A program made the translations under genes and the position numbers. A stretch of 64,000 bases of DNA from Trichosphaerium sp. ATCC 40318 (taxonomy: Eukaryota; Discosea; Flabellinia; Trichosidae), in assembly GCA_038496445.1 (NCBI GenBank), contig JALMLS010000502.1, positions 78,939 to 142,938 of the forward strand, in the 5' to 3' direction. This document shows, in pieces, positions 11,866 to 22,682 of the stretch. The notes beneath the pieces were generated by a model. That model did no database searches. It saw only the letters and a program-made list of their open reading frames with translations, and had not been told where the DNA came from. Each line of letters starts with the position of its first letter. Within the stretch, counting starts at the first letter, position 1.

Positions 11866-13346
11866 TCAAGGTCTGGTAGCCACGAATGGTATACATTCAC
11901 CAATACGACGATGGCAAGTTGATACTCTAATAGGTGGACATGTCTCATCTTCACAATCGATTACTTCAAAAACAGAAGGGTTTGCACGAGAACAGCAACT
12001 ACATTTAAACAACAAAGATCAGAAAAGAATAAACTATTTTTTTGTATGTACCTGTCATTAGGATCAGCTCCACCACCAGTTATTCGTCTATTAGTACTAC
12101 CTGTTTGATCTAGGCTTTCAACAAGAATTCTATCACCTCCAGCACCACCATTGACAACATTCCGCTTAACAGGGAATGCAAATCCTAAGCGGAAATCTTA
12201 GCTACAATATCATCTCAAGTTATTTCGTACGTATTGTGACTTCTGATACAATCATTACATCATCACCATCACCTCCATTCATGTTTGTCATTGAAGAACA
12301 ACTGGCATACATATGATCGTTCCCATTGCCCCCTTAGATGATAAGATAAATGAAATGTCAAAGTTGATAGTATTGTAAAATACCTAAAATAGCAGATACG
12401 TCACTAGTTTGAACATCAACACAATCATCATCACCACCTCCATTAACATCTCCTGTAAATGGTTGAGCACCATTAAATGGAGTCAATTTAATACAATCAT
12501 TCCCAGCTTCTCCATTTATTGAAGTCCTCATGAAAGTACTGTAAACTGAATTAAAACAGCTTCCAACATTAACGTATCTTACGGAGACGTCATTCCCGGG
12601 CTGGGACCCTCAATCTGTATAACGCTCCCTTCAACTATTATGTCATCATTTCCATTGCCTCCTTGAATATCTGAAGCTGTTGATGCAGTGACTCTTACAC
12701 AATCATTATCATCTCCTGAACAACTGTCAAATTTAGAGATCCATGTCAACACTGTCTGTTTTACCTGCGTTTGTTATTCCCAAAACTGTTGCTTTATCCT
12801 GTATAATAATGCAATCATCTCCATTTCTACCATTGATATCTCCTACCCTTACACCTACACCTCTTACAAGTATACAATCATTGTCATTTGTTCCAGTAAT
12901 CTCATTAAGCACATTTGATTGTACAATCACGCAATTACTATCAATGTCATCCATTGACACTACAAAACTGATGATAAGCTCCAAAATGAACCGACGGAAA
13001 AAAATAACACTTAATGGATGCTGACAATAATAGCACATGGCATTTCAAAATTCTTTGAGAAGCTCTCACGTGGTAACAGATTAGTACAATGACTACAAAA
13101 CAGCAAATAAAGAACGCACCAATTCCATCACCGTTTGCAGTTACAGTCACACAACTATTTAGAAAATTGCAAGCACTACAAGCCATACACCCACAATCGC
13201 ATCCACGTACTTGCGGTAAAGGTGGTTGAGCGTGGTACATGCTCAGAACTAACAAATTGTTGTCAGGTTATCATTATTTACTTTAAAATTAGTCTCTGGA
13301 TACAGATTGTAATCCATAGAATATAAATCACGTTTATTGTATTCAT
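11866..13346 (-). CDS. Array unit D: RTX-like cysteine-rich secreted repeat protein
   Basis: All eight exons are readable. Signal exon ATG at 13346 (MNTINVIYILWIT); exon 2 SMYHAQPPLPQVRGCDCGC; exon 3 SMDDIDSNCVIVQS through GRNGDDCIIIQD; exon 4 GDDNDCVRVTAS and GGNGNDDIIVEG; exon 5 NGEAGNDCIKLTP; exon 6 GNDHMYASCS and GGDGDDVMIVSE; exon 7 NGGAGGDRILVES, where one repeat Asp is Gly; exon 8 CCSRANPSVFEVIDCEDETC and RRIGECIPFVATRP with stop at 11866. Exon 5 is nearly identical to that of unit C over the NGAQPFTGDVNGGGDDDC stretch, so C and D are close relatives or have exchanged sequence. No disabling mutation seen. Confidence 0.72.
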
Positions 13347-13996
13347 CTTTGCTTTTGCTGCTGTGTTGTACGTTGGGTTCCTTTTTTGTGGTTTAAAACC
13401 TTGCCTTAACAAAACCGGTGAAATTAGTGTTCTTCCGTTGTGAACGAATTGTTTAAGTAGCGAAGAGTGAATTAGAGTTACTACAGTTCACTATCTTCCA
13501 CCTAAGACCAAGGAAACTCAATAGAGAACGTTGGGGGAATACGGAATGTACCCATGGCTCTAGCGAGGGCCAAGCATTTATTGACTATTCAAGAACATAA
13601 AAGGGTTATACAAATGTTTAGATGCCATTCTTAAGCGGGAAGTGGGTTAATGCTGATCCATGTTCTTTGATAAGCTTTGTAGGATGTCTTACTTGATTTA
13701 CACAAAGTAAGCTAGCGTTGGCCCTAGGACGTGTACAGCCTTACGACTAATACTCGAATTCGTATTCAATCTTTGGGAAGAACATTATTGTAATTTCACA
13801 CTGTAAAAGATGTTTTGTACACAATCCGAAATAACGTAATTTCGAGTCATTATACTGGTAAAAGATTTTAATATTCGATCTCATAAGGTACAGTTACAAA
13901 AAATTTATCATGGTTTGGTGTCTGGCTTAACGCATGTACTTTTTTGTATCAACATGAAGATTTGGTGGAATTAAAATAAAAGGTATAATGTTTACT
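13347..13996. other. Intergenic with a duplicated 3' flank
   Basis: Unique sequence except for roughly 13925-13996, which closely matches 16470-16542 (the flank just downstream of unit F), including the run ending in the family stop codon region. Confidence 0.5.
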
Positions 13997-15536
13997 TTAA
14001 GGTACATCGACCATGAATGGTATGCATTCACCAAGTCGACGAATACATGATAATATAGGGCATGTGTCATCTTCACAATCTATTACTTCAAAAACAGAAG
14101 GATCTGCACGAGAACAGCAACTAAAAAGTAAATCTAAATCCGAAAATAGACTTGAATAATAATTGTTTGTACGTGTCATTGGGATCGTCTCCACCAGTTA
14201 TTCGTCCATTAGTTATACCCATGTTTTGAGTGAGGCTTTCAACAAGAATTCTATCATCTCCAGCTCCACCATCAACAGCATTTTGCTTTGTTGAGAATGA
14301 TTCTAAATTGAATGTAAGTGAAAAGTAAATGTTAACATATTATGGTGTACGTATTGTGACTTTTGATACAATCATTACATCATCACCATCATCTCCGTTC
14401 ATGTTTTCCATCAAAGAACAACTGGCGTATATATGATCGTTCCCATCACCCCCTTAGTATGATAAGATTACATGTCATGTACTGTTGAAGAAAATCAAAA
14501 AAACCAAAACAAGTACCTGAAATAGCGAGTACGTCACTACTTTGAACATCTATACAATCATTATCATTGCCTCCAATAACGTCTCCTGTCATTGTTTGAT
14601 CACCATTAAATGGAGTCAATTTAATACAATCATTCCCAGCTTCTCCATTCAAGAAAGTCCTGTAAACTGAATGAAAAAAAAAACAAAACCATCTTTAGTC
14701 TTACGGAAAAATTGCTCCTCGTTTGTCACCCTGAATCTCAACAACACTTCCTTCCACTATTATGTCATCATCGCCATTACCTCCTTCAAGTGTAGCAGCT
14801 TTCGATTCAGTCACTCTTATACAATCATTGTCATCTCCTACACAAGCATATAAATAATGTTACACTTTGTTTGCTTTTGTACCTAGATTTGTAATTCCGT
14901 CGATGACAGCTCCGTCATTGATAAGAATACAATCATCTCCACTTCTACTATTGATTTCGTTTATGAACGTCAAAGGTCCTCTTATTAAGATGCAATCATT
15001 GCCAGTTGTTCCTTGTACCTCACCACGTACTGAAGACGAGGCAATAATCACACAATTAGTACCGATGTCGTCCATTATCACTAGTAACATGTTGGTTTGT
15101 AAGCTTGCAAATGAGAGATTCGTAAATTGAAAATACACTTGTGTTCTACGTACACCACGTGATAAAAAAAGAGAAAAACAAAAAGACGAAATTGCGCTAA
15201 CAAAACAAAACCCAACACTTGGTTGGCTATTGTAGTTGTAATCATATTTCCGCATTAAATTAAAAGGAAAGAAACAAGTTCCAAAAAAATATTTGATAAA
15301 GAACTTACCATCGCCGTTGCCATCTATGATTGCTGTCACACAATTATCGCTTTCAAAATCGCAAGCACTACAAGCCATACATTCACAATCGCATCCACGA
15401 ACTCGAGGTAAAGGTGGTTGAGCGTGGTACATGCTTAGCACTAACAATTGAGGTTAGGTTATCATTATTTACTTTATAATCGGTCGATAGTACAGATTGT
15501 AATCCACAGAATACAAATCACGTGTATTGGCTTCAT
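13997..15536 (-). CDS. Array unit E: RTX-like cysteine-rich secreted repeat protein
   Basis: Signal exon ATG at 15536 (MKPIHVICILWIT). Exon 2 carries SMYHAQPPLPRVRGCDCEC and CMACSACDF. Exon 3 DDIGTNCVIIAS, GTTGNDCILIRG, NSRSGDDCILIND; exon 4 GDDNDCIRVTES and GGNGDDDIIVEG; exon 5 NGEAGNDCIKLTP and GGNDNDCIDVQS; exons 6-8 as in unit C, with the tail CIRRLGECIPFMVDVP and stop at 13997. The intron between exons 2 and 3 is longer than usual, has no stop codon in frame and a length that keeps frame, so an unspliced transcript would encode a variant with an extra hydrophobic stretch. Its 5' non-coding flank is duplicated upstream of units H and I. Confidence 0.72.
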
Positions 15537-16100
15537 CTTTTGCTTCAGCTGTTGTTTTAAGGTTTAACAATATCAAAGAGTTAAGGATTTTGACTCTGAA
15601 GTTGTATACGTGTGACTAAACACTGTAGTGCTTTTTCGCTTGTAATACAGAATAGTTGTGACTTGTGCATTTCTGGAGTTTATTTCGAAGACTTAAACAC
15701 TTTACAAGAGATATCCACAGAGCTATGTAAGCATATGAATACTCTCTGGGCAATTTCAGAGAACTCGGATAATCATCGGACAAACTTTAAGCTTAAGCAT
15801 ATGTGAGCTTAAACACCAACCGCTGTCCGAAAAAAGATATATAGGCTCTTGAGACGACGAAGTGGCACGTTTTAGTCCTTCGAACCGTTCTTTTGGAGCC
15901 TTACTGCAGAAAACAGCGCGTTTTTAAGTCAATCGTGGCTCTAATCAATTTCGCGAAAAGTAGTGCAAACCCTTAAGTATACTCGATGAATAAACTCCTC
16001 TATTCTTCTCGCTAACTTATAGGTACAACTGTGAAGATTGGCTTCAAACATGTAAGCTTGCTGTAGATTCTGGTATTGTCCGTATCATAAGTTTGCTAAT
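15537..16100. repeat. Duplicated non-coding flank, copy 1 (upstream of unit E)
   Basis: About 550 bp highly similar to 21047-21600 and 24138-24690. Landmarks are TTTAACAATATCAAAGAGTT, the run around ACTTGTGC, and TTTCGCGAAAAGTAGTGC. Together with the adjacent gene it marks a segmental duplication unit. Short open frames inside it are not conserved as proteins. Confidence 0.75.
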
Positions 16101-16542
16101 CTTTGAGGTTTTTCCATTTTCTCGCGAGGTTAATACTCCTCTTTACGCCTGAATATGTGCCAGTATTCGCGCTTGGTGCTGGTAAGTTAACAGTAAATCA
16201 TTATTAATTTGTACCCGTTTATGGCTCCTTGGGGTGAGTAGTAATGCGAGCGCACCTAAGAAAAATACTGCGATCGTCTTGTTGGATGATATGACTTTGG
16301 CACAATGCTTTTTTGCCTTGCCTTTATGTACGTTGTCATGAGTGAAAGAATGTGATGCATTCACATTGCACTGGTTCCGTCAAGTTGTTATCAAAGCTGT
16401 CAGTTCTTGCAAGAACTATCAAAACTGACAAGCCATTTACAGAAAACTATAGCTCTGTTTAACCTCAGCCTTTCGGTTTATATACTTTTTTGTATCAAAG
16501 TGAAGATTTGGTGGAATTGAAATAAAAGGTACAATGTTTACT
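16101..16542. other. Intergenic between units E and F
   Basis: Unique sequence, then a duplicated segment (about 16470-16542) matching 13925-13996. I see no gene. Confidence 0.45.
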
Positions 16543-18111
16543 TTAAGGTACATCGACCATGAATGGTATGCATTCACCAAGTCGACGAATACATGATAAT
16601 ATAGGGCATGTGTCATCTTCACAATCTATTACTTCAAAAACAGAAGGATCTGCACGAGAACAGCAACTACAAAGTAAATCTAAATCAGAAAATATGCTTG
16701 AATAATAATTGTTTGTACCTGTCATTGGGATCGTCTCCACCAGTTATTCGTCCATTAGTTATACCCATGTTTTGAGTGAGGCTTTCAACAAGAATTCTAT
16801 CATCTCCAGCTCCACCATCAACAGCATTCTGCTCTGTTGAGAATGATTCTAAGTGAATGTAAGTGAAAAGTAAGTGTTAACATATTATGTTGTACGTATT
16901 GTGACTTCTGATACAATCATTACATCATCACCATCATCTCCGTTCATGTTTTCAATCAAAGAACAACTGGCATATATATGATCGTTCCCATCACCCCCTT
17001 AGTATGATAAGTGATGTTAATGTGACAGTTGATAGTATCGTTGAAGAACCTAAAAAAAAACCAATACAAGTACCTGAAATAGTGAATACGTCACTACTTT
17101 GAACATCTATACAATCATTATCATCGCCTCCAATAACGTCTCCTGACATTGTTTGAACACCATTAAATGGAGTCAATTTAATACAATCATTCCCAGCTTC
17201 TCCATTCAAGAAAGTCCTGTAAACTGAATGAAAAAAAAAACAAAACCATCTTTTGTCGTACGGAAAAAGTGCTCCTCGTTTGCCACCCTCAATCTCAACA
17301 ACACTTCCTTCCACTATTATGTCATCATCGCCATTACCTCCTAGAAGTATACCAACATCCACTTCAGTCACTCTTATACAATCATTATCATCTCCTAGAC
17401 AACAAGGTAAATAGCTGTCGCGACATGTAGTGTCGTATTTTTTACCAGCGTTTATCATTCCCTGAGCGGCAGCTGCATCCTCGATAATAATACAATCATC
17501 TCCACTTCTGCCATTGATTTGGCTTACGAACGTCGATGTCCCTCTTATACGGATGCAATCATTGCCAGTTGTTCCTTGTAACGCAACAACAAGTGAAGGT
17601 GCTTCAATAGTCACACAATTAGTACCAAGGTCGTCCATTATTACTAGCAACATGTTTGTTAGTAAGCTTGCGAATGAAAGATTCGCCAATTAAGGATAGG
17701 CTCTGGTATATTTCGATCTATTTTTTAAATAGCACGTGACAAAAGCAGAAAACAAAAAAAGAACCAAAAAAAGGTTCTTGACACTTGTGTAGCTTTGCTT
17801 ATGCTGCTGTAGGTATCATCGCATATTTTTGCATAAATTAAACGGGAAGTGATAAAATGTACGGCATAAAAAGAACTTACCATCCCTACGACCCCTTACG
17901 ACTAAATTCATACAAGTATTGCTTTCAAAATCGCAAGCACTACAAGCCGCACAACCACAATCGCATCCACGAACTCGAGGTAAAGGTGGTTGAGCGTGGT
18001 ACATGCTTAGCACTAACAATTGAGGTTAGGTTATCATTATTTACTTTATAATCGGTCGATAGTACAGATTGTAACCCACAGAATACAAATCACGTTTGTT
18101 TTCTTCATCAT
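16543..18111 (-). CDS. Array unit F: RTX-like cysteine-rich secreted repeat protein
   Basis: Signal exon near 18111-18065 (MKKTNVICILWVT, with two adjacent ATGs). Exon 2: SMYHAQPPLPRVRGCDCGC and CAACSACDF, one Met changed to Ala. Exon 3: DDLGTNCVTIEAP, GTTGNDCIRIRG, GRSGDDCIIIED. Exon 4: GDDNDCIRVTEV and GGNGDDDIIVEG. Exon 5: NGEAGNDCIKLTP and GGDDNDCIDVQS. Exon 6: GDDGDDVMIVSE. Exon 7: DGGAGDDRILVES. Exon 8 ends RRLGECIPFMVDVP at 16543. The introns after exons 3 and 4 are frame-keeping and stop-free, so one 232-codon open frame (17689-16991) runs across three exons. The 3' half is nearly identical to unit E, pointing to a recent duplication or gene conversion. Confidence 0.72.
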
Positions 18112-18189
18112 TTGTAGTTGTATTATCGGTTTTGGCAATCTAAGGAGTTACTGATTCACTTCTTGGTCTTGTTTGGGTAAAAAAAAAGT

Positions 18190-19045
18190 CCAAATCTGAA
18201 ACAATAATTACATCATCACCATCATTTCCATTCATAGTGTCCATCAAAGAACCGCTTGCGTATATATGATCATCCCATCGCCCCTTATCATTGGTACATA
18301 AGATTCAATCTGATGGTTGATTGTACGCATACTCAAATAACATATGAACAAATACCTGAAACGTCGCTAGTTTATCTGCATCAACAATCATCATCACCTC
18401 CATTAACATCTCTTGTAATGGTTGAATGCCATTAAACAATCATCACCAGCTTCTCCATTTATGAAAAGCTTGAAAATAGAATGTCCTTTAGCTTGAATAA
18501 AAAAACAACCAACTTTATTCTTATGGTAGTGCAATTCATCGTTTGACACCAGACCCTTACTTCCCTCCACTAGTATGTGATCAGTTCCACCACATCCTTG
18601 AAGTGTCCCAGATGTTGATGCAGTAACTGTAGTCATTTTCATCTCCTAAACAAACCAGTAGTTTTACTTGTTGGTTTGTTTTACCTGTTGGTCATATCAC
18701 CACTTATCCTCTTCTAAGGATACAATCATTGCCTGTTGTTCCTTCTCGCCCAATAGTTGATTCAACAATCACATAATTAGTCCCAAGGTCGTCCAGTATC
18801 ACTAGTAACAATTTTTTGCAGCATAGAATGAAGGATTGGTAAATTACAGACACAAAGTTTACAATAATAAAAAAGAAATTGGTACCATAATTCCACTTAA
18901 TAGGTACTATTTAAAAATACTGCATAAAAAGCACCAGACATTTGAGATTTCTGTTCAAAATCGCAAGCAGTACAAGCCACATTCGCAACCGCATACACGA
19001 GCTCGAGGTACAGGTGAGCGTGGTCCATGCCTAACACTAACAATT
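18190..19045 (-). pseudogene. Array unit G: truncated, frameshifted copy
   Basis: Relics of exons 2 to 6 lie in order but with several frame breaks. Exon 6: DDHIYASGS with two of the family bases missing. Exon 5: NGEAGDDCL, then out of frame. Exon 4: a degraded GDENDYSY start. Exon 3: DDLGTNYVIVES with the family Cys changed to Tyr, and internal stops. Exon 2 lacks MYHAQPPLP and keeps only a Cys-rich trace. Exons 7 and 8 are absent. A dead copy. Confidence 0.72.
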
Positions 19046-19506
19046 GCGCTTAGGATATCATCATTTATTTTAATAAATCGGTAGATACATATTCACGTGG
19101 TTCTAACTAAGAATAGAATTTCGCATTAACAATCTTTCTATCATTGAATCCAATCCTCGATTCTTCTCAATTGAAGCCGAGATAAGCTTCTTTAAGCTAA
19201 TTCATAATTTCCGCCATGAAACCTCCAACGTGGTTCGCATTTCAAACGTTGGTTCTGCTAGCAAAACTGCCAGTTCTTTCCGAACTAACAAAACTTGCAA
19301 GATGTGTCAGATATCATACGATAGCCACAATACTTTACTGATAACCCCAACCTGTTACGGTAACAATTGGGTAATGAACTTATAACACTAATTAACAGCA
19401 TTGACAGTATTGGCATTAAGGTGCCTTACAAGGTTTATATGTATACTAATTGTGGCATATGATAATTATGGCTATCAACTTGAAGGTTCGATGATTGAAA
19501 CATGTG
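19046..19506. other. Intergenic with duplicated 3' flank
   Basis: The segment at about 19330-19470 (around TGAACTTATAACACTAATTA) closely matches 22500-22640, downstream of unit I. The rest is unique and holds no recognisable gene. Confidence 0.5.
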
Positions 19507-21046
19507 CTAGCCTAGCATTATGGTACAGAGACTAGTAACGCCACTAAGTCGACGAGTACACATTGATACAGGACATGTTTCATCTTCACAATCTATTACT
19601 TCAAAAACAGAAGGATCTGCACGAGAACAGCAACTACAAAGTAAATCTAAATCAAGAAAATATGCTTGAATAATAATTGTTTGTACCTGTCATTGGGATC
19701 GTCTCCACCAGTTATTCGTCCATTAGTTATACCCATGTTTTGAGTGAGGCCTTCAACAAGAATTCTATCATCTCCAGCTCCACCATCAACAGCATTTTGT
19801 TCTGTTGAGGTTGATTCTAAGTGAATGTATGTGAGTATACATTACATACAATCTAATGTTATTTCGTACGTATTGTGACTTCTGATACAATCATTACATC
19901 ATCACCATCATTTCCATTCATAGTGTCCATCAAAGAACAACTGGCATATATATGATCGTTCCCATCACCCCCTTAGTATGATAAGATTCTTGTTATAACT
20001 ACCTGAAAAAAAATACCTGAAATAGTAAATGAAAAGCTAGTTTGAACATCAATACAATCATTGTCATCACCTCCATTAATAGCTCCTGCTAAACTCGGAC
20101 CAGTAAATGGAGTCAATTTAATACAATCATTCCCAGCTTCTCCATTTATGAAAGCCCTGAAATAGAATGAAAAAAACAAATCCATCTCTAATATCTTCTT
20201 ACGGCATTCCTATCCCTCGTTTTTGATTATCCCCAATTGCCCCTCCTTCCACTATTATGTTATCATCGCCATTACCTCCTTGAATTCCGTTAGCTGTCGC
20301 TTGAGTGACTCTTATACAATCATTGTCATCTCCTACACAAGCATATAAATAATGTTACACTTTGTTTGCTTTTGTACCTAGATTTGTAATTCCCTCGATG
20401 AAAGCTCCGTCATTGATAAGAATACAATCATCTCCACTTCTACTATTGATTTCGTTTACTAACGTCGAAGGTCCTCTTATTAAAAAACAATCATTGCCAG
20501 TTGTTCCTTGTAGCTCACCACTTACAAGTGAAGATGAATCAACAATCACACAATTAGTACCAAGGTCGTCCATTATCACTAGTAACATGTTGGTTTGTAA
20601 GCTTGCAAATGAGAGATTCGTAAATTGAAAATACACTTGTGTTCTACGTACACCACGTGATAAAAAAAGAGAAAAACAAAAAGATGAAATTGCGCTAACA
20701 AAACAACCCAACACTTGGTTGACGGCTTTATTTATGCTATTGTAGTTGTAATCATATTTCCGCGTTAAATTAAAAGGAGAGAAACAAGTTCCAAAAAAAT
20801 ATTTGATAAAGAACTTACCATTGCCGTTGCCATCTGCGGTTACAGTCACACAATTATCACTTTGAAAATCGCACGCACTACAAGCCATACATTCACAATC
20901 GCATTCACGAACTCGAGGTAAAGGTGGTTGAGCGTGGTACATGCTTAGAACTAACCTCAATTGTTAGGTTATCATTATTTACTTTAAAATCGGTCGATAG
21001 TACAGATTGTAATCCACAGAATACAAATCACGTGTATTGCCTTCAT
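19507..21046 (-). CDS. Array unit H: RTX-like secreted repeat protein with altered C-terminus
   Basis: Signal exon ATG at 21046 (MKAIHVICILWIT). Exon 2 SMYHAQPPLPRVRECDCEC. Exon 3 DDLGTNCVIVDSSS, GTTGNDCFLIRG, NSRSGDDCILIND. Exon 4 GDDNDCIRVTQA and GGNGDDNIIVEG. Exon 5 NGEAGNDCIKLTP and GGDDNDCIDVQT. Exon 6 GNDGDDVMIVSE. Exon 7 DGGAGDDRILVEG. The last exon starts like the others (ADPSVFEVIDCEDETC) but after CTRRLS diverges to GVTSLCTIMLG, losing the GECIPF tail. The 240-nt intron between exons 2 and 3 (20818-20579) is stop-free and a multiple of three, giving a continuous 201-codon frame. Otherwise intact. Confidence 0.7.
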
Positions 21047-21600
21047 CTTTTGCTTCAGCTGTTGTTTTAAGGTTTAACAATATCAAAGAGTTGAGGATTT
21101 TGACTCTGAATCAATATCTCAGTTGTATACGTGTTACTAAACACTGTATTGCTTTTTCACTTGTAATACAGAATAGTTGTGACTTGTGCGTTTCTAGAGT
21201 AGTTATTCCAAAGACTTAAACACTTTACAAGAGATATCCACAGAGCTATGTAAGCATGTGAATACTCTCTGGGCAATTTCAGAGAACTCGGATAATCATC
21301 GGACAAACTTTAAGCTTAAGCATATGTGGCCTTAAACACCAACGGATGTCTGAAAAAAGATATATAGGCTCTTGAGGCAATGAAGTGGCATGTTTTATTC
21401 CTTCGAACCGTTCTTTGGAGCGTTACTGCAGAAAACAGCACGTTTTTAAGTCAATCGTGGCTCTAATCAATTTCGCGAAAAGTAGTGCAAACCCTTAAGT
21501 ATACTCAAACACCTCTATTCTTCTCACTAACTTATAGGTACAACTGTGAAGATTGTCTTAAAACATGTAAGCTTGCTGTAGATTCTGGTATACTATAGTA
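21047..21600. repeat. Duplicated non-coding flank, copy 2 (upstream of unit H)
   Basis: Matches 15537-16100 and 24138-24690 over about 550 bp with scattered substitutions and small indels. Confidence 0.75.
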
Positions 21601-22682
21601 CTTAACATAGGCATTGCAAGTCTACGAACAGCGTTTTAACAATAGTGGATGTATCACAATGGGTAAAATGTCAAAAAATGTCAAATGTCAAAGCTTGGCT
21701 CATTCTTTCGCTCTGTGGTTGCATACTTACAAGCCCATTTTTTTTCTTTTACAACAGAAAATTGGATTTTGTCCACTACCCATGAAAGAAGCGTGTAACT
21801 TTGTCAAATTTTGTTGTCAATTTTCCCAACAACAAAACTTCATGGAACAGTGACCAAGTGGTTTCCCAGTGTTCCTCAGAGTTGGTTTTCGTATGCGCCG
21901 CGTTAAGAACTAGTCATCAGTAACAGTAATACGCCGAAAGTTAACTAACACAACTCTTTTATTTGATAGGAAAGTGAATTAAAAAGCTCCAATACCTCGC
22001 AAATAACCATAAGCACCACATACCTTTCCAGTAAAGTTCTCTGGGGTAATTTGCTTTTTACGCCCAAGGGTCATTAGAATGTAAAATGGACATGTACACT
22101 CTAATGTAAATGAAAAAGTTAACATAGAAGTCAAAGCTATGAAGTACAGGCTAACACTAGCATGAGCATACCTTGTAGAGTTAATCCCAAATCACTAGCG
22201 AACCACAGAAAGAAACTTGACAACAAGTGTTTTGTCCAATTTAGATACAACGCTAATGGTACCTAGCCATACCAGCAATCAAATATAGTGTACCTGTGCC
22301 ATCTGCTGGAGCCACCTTACATTTTAGTACAATGACATTCTGTTGATGCTTTCTATTGTCAGTGCCACATATTCATGTAGTGGTACATTGCTAACACTTT
22401 TCTTGGCTTCAAAAAAAGTTGGTGGTCTTACGAAATATCTCTGTGTGCGCTGAATAGATTTTTTCGTACAATCTTAAATAGATTTGAGCATCTGCAAGCC
22501 TTTTACAGAAAACTATAGCATCAACCTGTTATGGTAACAATAGTAGAACTTAGGTAATGAACTTATAACACTAATTAACAGCATTGACTGTATTGGCATT
22601 AAGGTGCCTTACAAGGTTTATATGTATACTAATTGTGGATATACTGAAGGTCAAATGATCGAAAATTGTGCTAGATCGTTCT
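21601..22682. other. Intergenic, no gene recognised
   Basis: Unique sequence with a 79-codon open frame at 21614-21853 that shows no domain. The last part (about 22500-22640) duplicates 19330-19470. Confidence 0.45.

Noticed and set aside
9697-15130. Plus-strand open frames rich in Ser, Pro and Ile across the array (for example 9697-10176, 12743-13024, 14867-15130)
   Set aside because: They are antisense to the GNDC repeat exons and exist because the repeats lack certain codons on the other strand; no splice signals or independent domain.
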